Assembly (NCBI GenBank): GCA_902493145.1
Contig: CABUOA010000068.1
Coordinates: forward strand, 1 to 5,275
Origin: an uncultured Collinsella sp.
GTDB lineage: Bacteria > Actinomycetota > Coriobacteriia > Coriobacteriales > Coriobacteriaceae
Direction of reading: 5' to 3'
DNA length: 5,275 bases
The notes below the pieces were generated by a model. That model was not told where the DNA came from and made no database searches. It saw only the letters and a list, made by a program, of their open reading frames with translations. Positions 1 through 4,771 of this stretch are shown piece after piece. Both the position numbers and the translations under genes were made by a program. Position 1 is the first letter of the stretch. Each line of letters begins with the position of its first letter.

Positions 1-15
1 TCCAGCCATAAAAAG

Positions 16-49
16 GCCTCCCATTTCTTGTGTCCAAGAAATGGGAGGC
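16..49 (-). terminator. Perfect 15-bp stem-loop, terminator-like when read on the minus strand
   Basis: The arms GCCTCCCATTTCTTG (16-30) and CAAGAAATGGGAGGC (35-49) are exactly complementary, with a four-base loop TGTC. On the minus strand the stem is followed by one C and then five T's (complement of A10-A14), the layout of an intrinsic terminator. On the plus strand no T-run follows directly. The stem lies upstream of a plus-strand gene, so the transcript it would stop is not visible here. It could also be the 5' part of a leader, or half of a bidirectional terminator for a gene ending left of the window. The structure is certain as sequence; its role is inference. Confidence 0.5.
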
Positions 50-56
50 AGTTCAC

Positions 57-79
57 ATCCGGTGGCGGGTTCTTTTTTT
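57..79 (+). terminator. Small GC-rich hairpin plus T7 tract upstream of the EamA gene
   Basis: ATCCG (57-61) can pair with CGGGT (66-70), with one U·G pair, around a GTGG loop. It is followed by TC and then seven T's (73-79). This is a minimal intrinsic-terminator shape on the plus strand, ending 25 bp before the EamA start codon. It could terminate a gene lying left of the window, or act as an attenuator in the EamA leader together with the larger stem at 16-49. The stem is short, so confidence is limited. Confidence 0.35.
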
Positions 80-92
80 GCTTCGCGCATGC

Positions 93-100
93 AGGAAGGA
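93..100 (+). promoter_or_regulatory. Shine-Dalgarno site that fixes the EamA start
   Basis: AGGAAGGA lies four bases before the ATG at 105. The upstream in-frame GTG at 30 sits inside the 16-49 hairpin and would add a basic, non-membrane 25-residue stretch. This site makes the ATG at 105 the better start. Confidence 0.75.
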
Positions 101-104
101 CATC

Positions 105-1040
105 ATGGAAAGCCGCAAGCCGTATCTCGCCACCCTGCCCGGACTCATCCTGGGCTGTCTTGTTTGCTGTGCACTCTGGGGATCGGCCTTTCCCTGCATC
201 AAGATCGGCTACGCACTCTTTGGTATCCCGGCGCACGATAGCGCCTCGCAGCTGCTCTTTGCGGGCTTGCGCTTCACGCTTGCCGGCGCCCTGGTTATCG
301 TTGGGATGAGTGCGGCCCAACGCCGCCCCCTCATTCCGCAGGCTCGCGACATCAAGCCCATCTTTGTCTTGTCGCTCTTCCAGACTATCGGGCAGTACTT
401 CTTTTTCTATCTGGGCCTCTCGTGCGCCAGCGCCATGTCGAGCTCCATCATCGAGGCCAGCGCCAACTTCCTCGCAATCCTCTTTGCCGCCCTAGCATTT
501 CACACCGAGAAGCTCAATACGGCCAAGGTGCTTGGCTGTGCGCTGGGCTTTGCCGGCGTCGCGCTCGTCAACCTCTCGGGCGCAGATGGCACCTTTGGCT
601 TCAGGCTCGATGGCGAGGGCTTTATCCTAGCCTCCACTGTCGCGGGTGCTCTTTCGACCTGCCTGATCGGCATCTTCTCGCGCAAGCACGACGGCGTCTT
701 GCTTGCCGGGTGGCAGTTCTTGGTCGGCGGACTGGTCCTCACCGCCATCGGCTTTTTGATGGGCGGCGCGCTCTCCCCCACTGAAATCGCCCCCGCCATC
801 GCGCTCATTATCTATATGGCACTCATTTCCGCCGTCGCGTACTCGCTATGGTCGCGTCTGCTTGCCGTCAACCCCGTCAGCCGTGTGTCGGTCTTTGGCT
901 TTATGAATCCAGTCTTTGGCGTACTGTTAAGCGCGCTGCTGCTCGGCGAGGGCGCTGGCACGAGCCCTGTGACCGTACTTGTTGCCCTGCTGTTGGTCTG
1001 CGGCGGCATCATCATCGTCAACAGGCCCAAAAAGGCCTAA
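105..1040 (+). CDS. EamA/DMT-family membrane transporter
   Basis: A predicted inner-membrane transporter of the drug/metabolite transporter superfamily, 311 residues, a typical length for the two-repeat EamA class. It is almost entirely hydrophobic, with about ten membrane segments. The first EamA repeat spans roughly residues 14-156 and the second 172-306. Family hallmarks are the early W-G-S-A-F segment (residues 25-29, where EamA proteins usually carry W-G-x-x-F/W), the phenylalanine-rich helix near 97-106, the H-T-E-K loop at 133-136 (usual L-G-E position) and L-L-G-E at 279-282. The start is set by AGGAAGGA four bases upstream of the ATG. The gene ends with TAA followed directly by TGA, a tandem stop. 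It stands alone, convergent with the GGDEF gene. Substrate cannot be read from sequence: EamA members move amino acids, purines or other metabolites, usually as exporters. The family call is firm; direction and substrate are not. Confidence 0.92.
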   Translation: MESRKPYLATLPGLILGCLVCCALWGSAFPCIKIGYALFGIPAHDSASQLLFAGLRFTLAGALVIVGMSAAQRRPLIPQARDIKPIFVLSLFQTIGQYFFFYLGLSCASAMSSSIIEASANFLAILFAALAFHTEKLNTAKVLGCALGFAGVALVNLSGADGTFGFRLDGEGFILASTVAGALSTCLIGIFSRKHDGVLLAGWQFLVGGLVLTAIGFLMGGALSPTEIAPAIALIIYMALISAVAYSLWSRLLAVNPVSRVSVFGFMNPVFGVLLSALLLGEGAGTSPVTVLVALLLVCGGIIIVNRPKKA

Positions 1041-1107
1041 TGAACTGCCCTTATTTAGCAGAGCGGATTCACATACTTTAGTTTAATGGAGTACATCGGA
1101 GAGCCGA

Positions 1108-1140
1108 GGGCCGCCACGCACGCCAGCGTGTGCCCCTTTT
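1108..1140 (+). terminator. Candidate intrinsic terminator of the EamA gene
   Basis: CGCACG (1117-1122) pairs with CGTGTG (1127-1132), with one G·U pair, around a CCAG loop. GGG (1108-1110) can close against CCC (1134-1136), and TTTT follows at 1137-1140. The stop codon of the convergent GGDEF gene begins two bases beyond the T-run. The T-run is short and the lower stem interrupted, so this is a weak terminator at best. Read on the minus strand the stem has an A·C mismatch and no T-run. Confidence 0.4.
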
Positions 1141-1141
1141 C

Positions 1142-2284
1142 CTAGCGTATCTGAACGCCGGCTTTCTTCTTCTCGCGCTTTACGCGGTAGAGCTCCGCGT
1201 CGGCAGCACGAAGCAAGTCTTGCCAGGTATCGACGCCATCACCAACCCGTGCGTAGCCGATGGACATCCGCAACAGATACGGAACCTCGGCGCGCGCGAG
1301 CTCATCGTTGATTGTCGCGCACAGATGCATGATATCCTGTTCCGCCACTGCCTTTTGGAGCACCACGAACTCATCGCCACCATAACGTGCGATAAAGCCG
1401 CCAGACGCCGAGCAGACTTCTTTGAGCGCAGCGGATATGACCTGAAGAGCGTGGTCGCCCTCCACATGCCCATAGCGATCGTTAATCTGCTTAAAGCCGT
1501 CGGCGTCCATCATAAGCAGATATACATCTTCGGCCTGATCCACATTTGAGAAGAGCGACAGCATATAGGTCTCAAAACGGTTGCGATTGTTAAGTCCAGT
1601 CAACGGGTCGGTCGAGATGAGCTGCTCCTGGTAGATGATGTAGAGCAGCAACATGCTAATCATTATGCCGACACAAAGGCCGGGCACCGAGTATACGACC
1701 TGAAAGGTACCGCCCACCAGGGCCGGAATGGCGAAAAATGCCAAGGTTCGATAGATGGCCTTCGTCTGCAGGCTCTCGACCCTGCGAGATTGCACAAATG
1801 CATGCAGGGACGTATGTATAACGTAACAGTAGCTGACGATGGGCTGGATCATATAGGCAAAGCCGCGACGATACACGCCCTGCGAATCGATATAGAACAG
1901 GGCGTGCGTCCAGTAACTGGTAAACGCCAGCACGACCACCAGAGCCGTAGGCAACGCAACAAGCACCACCCTATAGCGCGAGGTCAAAAGGCGAGAACCC
2001 TGCACCGTCTCGGAATAGATAAACCAAATGAGACACGCGATAGCAAAGAGCGAAAACGAAACCGCGTTGGAAATCCAGTTGGCCGTGATGCCTACAGGAG
2101 TGCTCAAGCCATCCGAGAGCGTCCAGATCATATCGAAGAAAATGTAGGCAGCAGACGTGTAGCCCAGCATGCTAAACAATAGCTGCTGGGTGCTCGAGAA
2201 CAAGGAGCGACGACTTCGCACGGCAAGCCCGATAAGAACAATCATGCATAGCACGAATATCTCAATCTTGAGTGCCTTAACCAC
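1142..2284 (-). CDS. Seven-helix membrane GGDEF protein, probable diguanylate cyclase
   Basis: Predicted to make cyclic di-GMP from two GTP at the cytoplasmic face of the membrane. In the 380-residue form, hydrophobic segments lie near residues 7-23, 35-56, 70-90, 103-122, 142-163, 177-198 and 201-219. A GGDEF domain follows directly, opening with D-P-L-T-G-L-N-N-R (226-234). Metal and substrate residues are intact by comparison with PleD: D260, N268 and D277, then the R-Y-G-G-D-E-F signature with GGDEF at 302-306. The RxxD inhibitory site expected near 293-296 reads A-S-G-G, so product inhibition through a primary I-site is not expected. No PAS, HAMP or EAL domain is present; the seven helices are the only possible sensor. 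I chose the GTG at 2284, with AAGGGG eight bases upstream. A TTG at 2326 would give 394 residues but has no ribosome site. The signal sensed is unknown. Confidence 0.9.
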   Translation of the reverse strand: MVKALKIEIFVLCMIVLIGLAVRSRRSLFSSTQQLLFSMLGYTSAAYIFFDMIWTLSDGLSTPVGITANWISNAVSFSLFAIACLIWFIYSETVQGSRLLTSRYRVVLVALPTALVVVLAFTSYWTHALFYIDSQGVYRRGFAYMIQPIVSYCYVIHTSLHAFVQSRRVESLQTKAIYRTLAFFAIPALVGGTFQVVYSVPGLCVGIMISMLLLYIIYQEQLISTDPLTGLNNRNRFETYMLSLFSNVDQAEDVYLLMMDADGFKQINDRYGHVEGDHALQVISAALKEVCSASGGFIARYGGDEFVVLQKAVAEQDIMHLCATINDELARAEVPYLLRMSIGYARVGDGVDTWQDLLRAADAELYRVKREKKKAGVQIR

Positions 2285-2292
2285 TAGCGCCA

Positions 2293-2298
2293 CCCCTT
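2293..2298 (-). promoter_or_regulatory. Ribosome-binding site supporting the GTG start of the GGDEF gene
   Basis: On the minus strand AAGGGG sits eight bases before GTG at 2284-2282. The only upstream alternative, TTG at 2326-2324, is preceded by CCCTGATTCGAA, which has no purine-rich site. The resulting N-terminus leads straight into the first membrane helix. Confidence 0.5.
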
Positions 2299-2347
2299 CA
2301 ATACCCAAGTGGTCAGAATCGCCCAATTCGAATCAGGGCAATAAACA

Positions 2348-2374
2348 CCCCTTTACTCCGCAGGGGTAAAGGGG
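2348..2374. repeat. Inverted repeat with 9-bp perfect arms in the GGDEF leader
   Basis: CCCCTTTAC (2348-2356) and GTAAAGGGG (2366-2374) are perfect complements. On the plus strand the stem extends inward to about 12 pairs with one G·U, leaving a three-base loop GCA. On the minus strand that inner pair becomes an A·C mismatch. If the -10 proposed at 2375-2380 is real, this dyad starts at the transcription start and would form a hairpin at the 5' end of the GGDEF mRNA. A minus-strand transcript would continue into TGTTTATT, too poor in T for a convincing terminator. Confidence 0.6.
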
Positions 2375-2383
2375 ATAATAGCA
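2375..2383 (-). promoter_or_regulatory. Candidate extended -10 promoter element of the GGDEF gene
   Basis: On the minus strand these bases read TGCTATTAT, an extended -10 (TGn followed by a hexamer with five of six matches to TATAAT). The nearest -35-like hexamer, TTGCAG at 2405-2400, is 19 bases upstream, longer than ideal but tolerable with an extended -10. The predicted start of transcription near 2368 leaves a leader of about 85 bases before the GTG. Promoter assignments by eye are uncertain. Confidence 0.4.
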
Positions 2384-2385
2384 GA

Positions 2386-2425
2386 GCGCCCGAACATCAC
2401 TGCAAAACAGTTTCTGTTCGGGCGC
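2386..2425. repeat. Long dyad: 11-bp perfect arms with a nested 4-bp stem
   Basis: GCGCCCGAACA (2386-2396) and TGTTCGGGCGC (2415-2425) are exact complements separated by 18 bases. Inside the spacer ACTG (2399-2402) pairs with CAGT (2408-2411) around CAAAA, so the whole element could fold as one long hairpin with a small internal loop. It lies 50 bp downstream of the permease stop and abuts the putative extended -10 of the GGDEF gene. It could be the permease terminator, although only a scattered T-run follows on the minus strand, or an operator for GGDEF transcription. Confidence 0.6.
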
Positions 2426-2474
2426 CCATACGGCGCGAATTGCACACGCCGGCATCATTGATGGGTATCGATTG

Positions 2475-3497
2475 CTACTCGCCATCGATGTCAGTCGCGA
2501 CGGCCTCCTCGATGGCCTCGACACCGACAGGCGACAGATCCTCCTTGCCTTGGCAGAACTTCTTGTCGACCCAGCCAGTCAGAATCGGAGCCATGATCGC
2601 CGTGATGATAACGGCGGTGGCGATCTGAGCGTACGCGATGGGCGCAAGCTCGGCGTAGCGCGGTGCGACCTCGGCGAGGGCAACCGGTGTGGTCATAGCC
2701 GTGCCGGCAATGGTGGAGCAAGCCACAGCGGCCTTGCCATTGCCGCCGCACAGACGCTCGAACGCAAAGGTGATGGGACCGACGACAAACAGCGTGACAA
2801 GGCCCAGCAAGATGCCGGAAATACCGCCGGTGATAAAGCTCGACAGGCTCATGGACGCACCGAGCTGAAATCCGATGACGGCAATCGCGGGATTGGCACC
2901 GGGAACCAGCAGGTTCTTGATAAACGGGAACAGGCTGCCCAGAACCATGCCAATAACGAGTGGCAAGATGGAGCCGATAATGGTGCCAATGGGAATGTTG
3001 GCGAGGCCGGAAACACCGAGGATGATCATCGTGACGGCGGGGCCAGCCGTAAAGAACAGGATACCGACGGCGCCCTGCTCAGACTCATCACCGAACTCGC
3101 CCATGATGCCCGTATAGAGCGCCATGTTGCAAAACGTGATGCCGCCGATGATAGACACGGAGCTCAGACCCAGGAAGTTGTCGTTAAAGAAATATGCCAC
3201 GCCCAGGCCGAGAGCCGCTGCGACGACCAGCTTGGGGATCAGCACGACGATACCGGTCTTGATGGCACCCGGCGTGGACTTAAAGCTGATGCCGGCGCCC
3301 ACAAACAGCAGGATCGCGGCGACGATGGCATTGGAGCCACCGCGGCAGGCAGCCGTAAAGAAGCCGCCGATCTCAAAAACCTGCGGGCAGAAGGTGTTGA
3401 GCAAAAGACCGACGATCATCGGATAGATCATGATGTCGCCCGGGATGCGCGGGACCTTGAATTTCTTTTGCTCGTTGGCGGTCGCTTCCTGTGCCAT
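2475..3497 (-). CDS. kdgT: 2-keto-3-deoxygluconate permease family transporter (KdgT-like)
   Basis: A 340-residue polytopic membrane protein close in length to E. coli KdgT (about 327), which imports 2-keto-3-deoxygluconate by proton symport during pectin and glucuronate breakdown. Shared features are the N-terminal I-P-G-D-I-M-I-Y-P stretch (residues 18-26), G-P-A-V-T-M-I-I-L-G (152-161, E. coli G-P-L-M-T-M-I-I-L-G), and the glycine/alanine-rich segment from 250 through T-T-P-V-A-L-A-E (269-276). About ten hydrophobic segments are visible. The acidic tail (residues 318-340) is longer than I recall for E. coli KdgT. I chose the ATG at 3497, with GGGGG four bases upstream; a TTG at 3527 would add ten residues without a good site. 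No KDG kinase, aldolase or uronate gene lies in the window, so the substrate is inferred from family only. Confidence 0.9.
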   Translation of the reverse strand: MAQEATANEQKKFKVPRIPGDIMIYPMIVGLLLNTFCPQVFEIGGFFTAACRGGSNAIVAAILLFVGAGISFKSTPGAIKTGIVVLIPKLVVAAALGLGVAYFFNDNFLGLSSVSIIGGITFCNMALYTGIMGEFGDESEQGAVGILFFTAGPAVTMIILGVSGLANIPIGTIIGSILPLVIGMVLGSLFPFIKNLLVPGANPAIAVIGFQLGASMSLSSFITGGISGILLGLVTLFVVGPITFAFERLCGGNGKAAVACSTIAGTAMTTPVALAEVAPRYAELAPIAYAQIATAVIITAIMAPILTGWVDKKFCQGKEDLSPVGVEAIEEAVATDIDGE

Positions 3498-3541
3498 GAA
3501 ACCCCCATTTCCGCTGACGGGGTACAAAAGCCCACGTCACG

Positions 3542-3557
3542 CTTTGCTACAGTAAAG
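3542..3557. promoter_or_regulatory. Partial 16-bp dyad upstream of the KdgT-like permease
   Basis: CTTTGCTACAGTAAAG matches its reverse complement at 12 of 16 positions (pattern CTTTnCTnnAGnAAAG). It is centred about 52 bp upstream of the permease ATG, a fitting place for an operator. On the minus strand it overlaps TACTGT, a possible -10, with only a poor -35 (TTCTGG) 17 bases upstream. This is a weak candidate regulatory site. Confidence 0.3.
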
Positions 3558-3616
3558 TTTGACCATGGTACCAGAAGAAATAGACCAGCTCGGTGAGAAA
3601 TTCGATTCGTTGGACA

Positions 3617-3635
3617 GGGGCGCTAAACGTGCCCC
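3617..3635. terminator. GC-rich hairpin just after azlD
   Basis: GGGGCGC (3617-3623) pairs with GTGCCCC (3629-3635) around TAAAC, with one G·U pair on the plus strand (an A·C mismatch when read on the minus strand). It begins four bases beyond the azlD stop in the direction of azlCD transcription, where a terminator is expected. No T-run follows on the minus strand, so the role is uncertain. Confidence 0.35.
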
Positions 3636-3639
3636 GCTC

Positions 3640-3963
3640 TTATATGAGGCTCAAAACGATATAGAACACGATGCCCGAAACACAGCACCACAGCATCGAT
3701 TTTGTCTTGACCGCCACGGCCACGACGCCGGCAGCCGCAATCCAGGGAACCAAGGCAGGCCAGGGTCCCGCGTCGAACGCGCCGGGGCTCACCAAGTCGT
3801 TGGCGACCAGCGCGGCAAAGGCAGCGGGCGGGATATAACCCAGGGCCTCGGTAATGCGGGGCGACAGCGTTCTCCCGCGCAAGGCAAACGCCGGCGCGAT
3901 GCGAAAGAACGCGATAGCAGCCCACGACGACAGCCACAGAACCAAGAACTCGTTAACGGGCAT
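3640..3963 (-). CDS. azlD: AzlD-family small subunit of branched-chain amino acid exporter
   Basis: A 107-residue, mostly hydrophobic protein of the AzlD/YgaH family (about 110 residues in B. subtilis and E. coli). It pairs with AzlC in an inner-membrane exporter; known pairs export branched-chain amino acids and, for YgaZH, methionine, and confer 4-azaleucine resistance. Visible are an early helix (residues 5-22), the F-A-L-R-G-R-T-L-S-P-R-I-T-E-A-L-G-Y-I-P-P-A-A-F-A-A segment (26-51) typical of the family, and two C-terminal helices (about 70-86 and 90-106). The ATG at 3963 overlaps the end of azlC by 11 bases and has AGAGG eight bases upstream, implying translational coupling. The frame stays open far upstream, but that extension is out-of-frame azlC sequence and should not be annotated. 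Confidence 0.9.
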   Translation of the reverse strand: MPVNEFLVLWLSSWAAIAFFRIAPAFALRGRTLSPRITEALGYIPPAAFAALVANDLVSPGAFDAGPWPALVPWIAAAGVVAVAVKTKSMLWCCVSGIVFYIVLSLI

Positions 3964-4645
3964 CGCGGGCACCTCTTCCGTCAAATACAGCATCGCACGC
4001 CAACGCAATGGCAATGCCGGCCACGACGCTTGCCGGCACGGCAATATTCGTGAGGCCCAAGAACTTGCATACGGCGACGGACACCGCGCCCGAAACCGCC
4101 GCGACAACGTTGCCGCGCGACAGCCGCTGCGAAAAGAGCAGGCAGATAAAGAGCGAGGTGCAGACAAAGGCTGCAATGGCGGTGGGAACATCGACAACGG
4201 CGCCGACGATGGCGCCCATCGTACACGAAACGCCCCATGTTGCGATGAGAATCACGTTGAGCACGAAGGACTCGCGCGGGCCCCAATCCTCCCCTTCAAC
4301 CAACTTGGCAAGCGAGATGCCATATGCCTCCTCGGTAAGTGTCGCGGCAACAGCCAGCGTCTGACGCTTCGAGGCACCCGTCAGATGCGGCGCGATCGAT
4401 GCCGAGTAAAGCGCAAAGCGCGAGGAGATGGCAGCAACGCTCGCGACGATCGATGCTGCAGGCACGCCCGCCAGCCAAAGATTGCAGATCATAAACTGGC
4501 CGCTGCCCGTCACAAACGTGCTGCTCAGAGCAAAGACCATCCAGGGCTCCATTCCCGTCTGCCCCATGATCATTCCGCACGGCGCGCCTATTGCAACATA
4601 GGTAAGCATCACTGGCCAGACGATTTTAAAGATCCTAAGGACCAT
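3953..4645 (-). CDS. azlC: AzlC-family large subunit of branched-chain amino acid exporter
   Basis: The large subunit of the AzlCD/YgaZH exporter, an inner-membrane protein. In the 230-residue form the family marks are P-V-M-L-T-Y-V-A-I-G-A-P-C-G near residues 11-24, G-S-G-Q-F (47-51, matching G-A-S-Q-F in YgaZ), S-R-F-A-L-Y-S-A-S-I-A-P-H-L (75-88) and L-T-E-E-A-Y (103-108, usual L-T-D-E-x-F/Y). Further hydrophobic helices fill the C-terminal half, and the tail G-R-G-A-R-D-A-R is basic. E. coli YgaZ is about 245 residues. The start is ambiguous: ATG at 4645 has GGGAG four bases upstream, while TTG at 4714 gives 253 residues with AGGTGA six bases upstream. I prefer the ATG because the TTG lies inside the 4705-4740 inverted repeat and helix 1 follows soon after the ATG. 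azlD overlaps its end. Confidence 0.9.
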   Translation of the reverse strand: MVLRIFKIVWPVMLTYVAIGAPCGMIMGQTGMEPWMVFALSSTFVTGSGQFMICNLWLAGVPAASIVASVAAISSRFALYSASIAPHLTGASKRQTLAVAATLTEEAYGISLAKLVEGEDWGPRESFVLNVILIATWGVSCTMGAIVGAVVDVPTAIAAFVCTSLFICLLFSQRLSRGNVVAAVSGAVSVAVCKFLGLTNIAVPASVVAGIAIALACDAVFDGRGARDAR

Positions 4646-4704
4646 GCCACTCCCATTCTGGTAAGTCGTCTGCAGCGCGCCTTGCAACGCAGCAGAAATA
4701 TCAA

Positions 4705-4740
4705 CCGGTGGCAATAAAGTTCACCTACAATTGCCACCGG
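4705..4740. promoter_or_regulatory. Perfect 10-bp inverted repeat between azlC and the HD gene
   Basis: CCGGTGGCAA (4705-4714) and TTGCCACCGG (4731-4740) are exact complements with a 16-base spacer. The element lies in the divergent control region and encloses the putative -10 of the rightward gene, so it is placed to act as an operator for one or both genes. In azlC mRNA it could also fold as a hairpin whose loop carries AGGTGA and whose stem carries the alternative TTG start. The symmetry is certain; the function is inferred. Confidence 0.6.
4726..4731 (+). promoter_or_regulatory. Candidate -10 box of the HD-domain gene
   Basis: TACAAT matches five of six bases of TATAAT and would place the transcription start near 4738, about 34 bases before the ATG. 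No good -35 hexamer is found 16-18 bases upstream, where the sequence is the left arm of the inverted repeat. A promoter lacking a -35 match would fit activator or repressor control through that repeat, but this is only suggestive. Confidence 0.35.
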
Positions 4741-4771
4741 ATCGAAAGACACAACTTTTTAGGAAGTCATT

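Noticed and set aside
30..104. An upstream GTG start for the EamA transporter
   Set aside because: The GTG lies inside a perfect hairpin, has no good ribosome site and adds a basic stretch not typical of the family. AGGAAGGA points to the ATG at 105.
1130..1549. A small plus-strand gene opposite the GGDEF domain
   Set aside because: It overlaps the intact, highly conserved GGDEF coding sequence and has no recognisable domain or ribosome site.
2321..2339. A third dyad GCCC...GGGC around ATTCGAAT near the alternative TTG start
   Set aside because: The 4-bp arms and short self-complementary centre are too small to separate from chance.
2285..2425. A c-di-GMP riboswitch in the GGDEF leader
   Set aside because: The hairpins are simple stems. 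I could not find the conserved GEMM-I core elements, nor the layout of the class II type.
2472..3596. A 374-codon plus-strand open frame lying opposite the KdgT-like permease
   Set aside because: Its translation is rich in D, G, R, H and Q with no hydrophobic core or known motif, as expected from the complement of a GC-rich membrane protein gene. The minus-strand frame matches KdgT throughout.
3964..4197. A 78-residue N-terminal extension of AzlD
   Set aside because: It is azlC sequence read in another frame, S/R/P-rich, and far beyond the usual AzlD length. The ATG at 3963 has its own ribosome site and the usual short overlap with azlC.
3854..4717. A 287-codon plus-strand open frame opposite azlC and part of azlD
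   Set aside because: It has low-complexity charged composition and no family resemblance. The minus strand encodes recognisable AzlC and AzlD.
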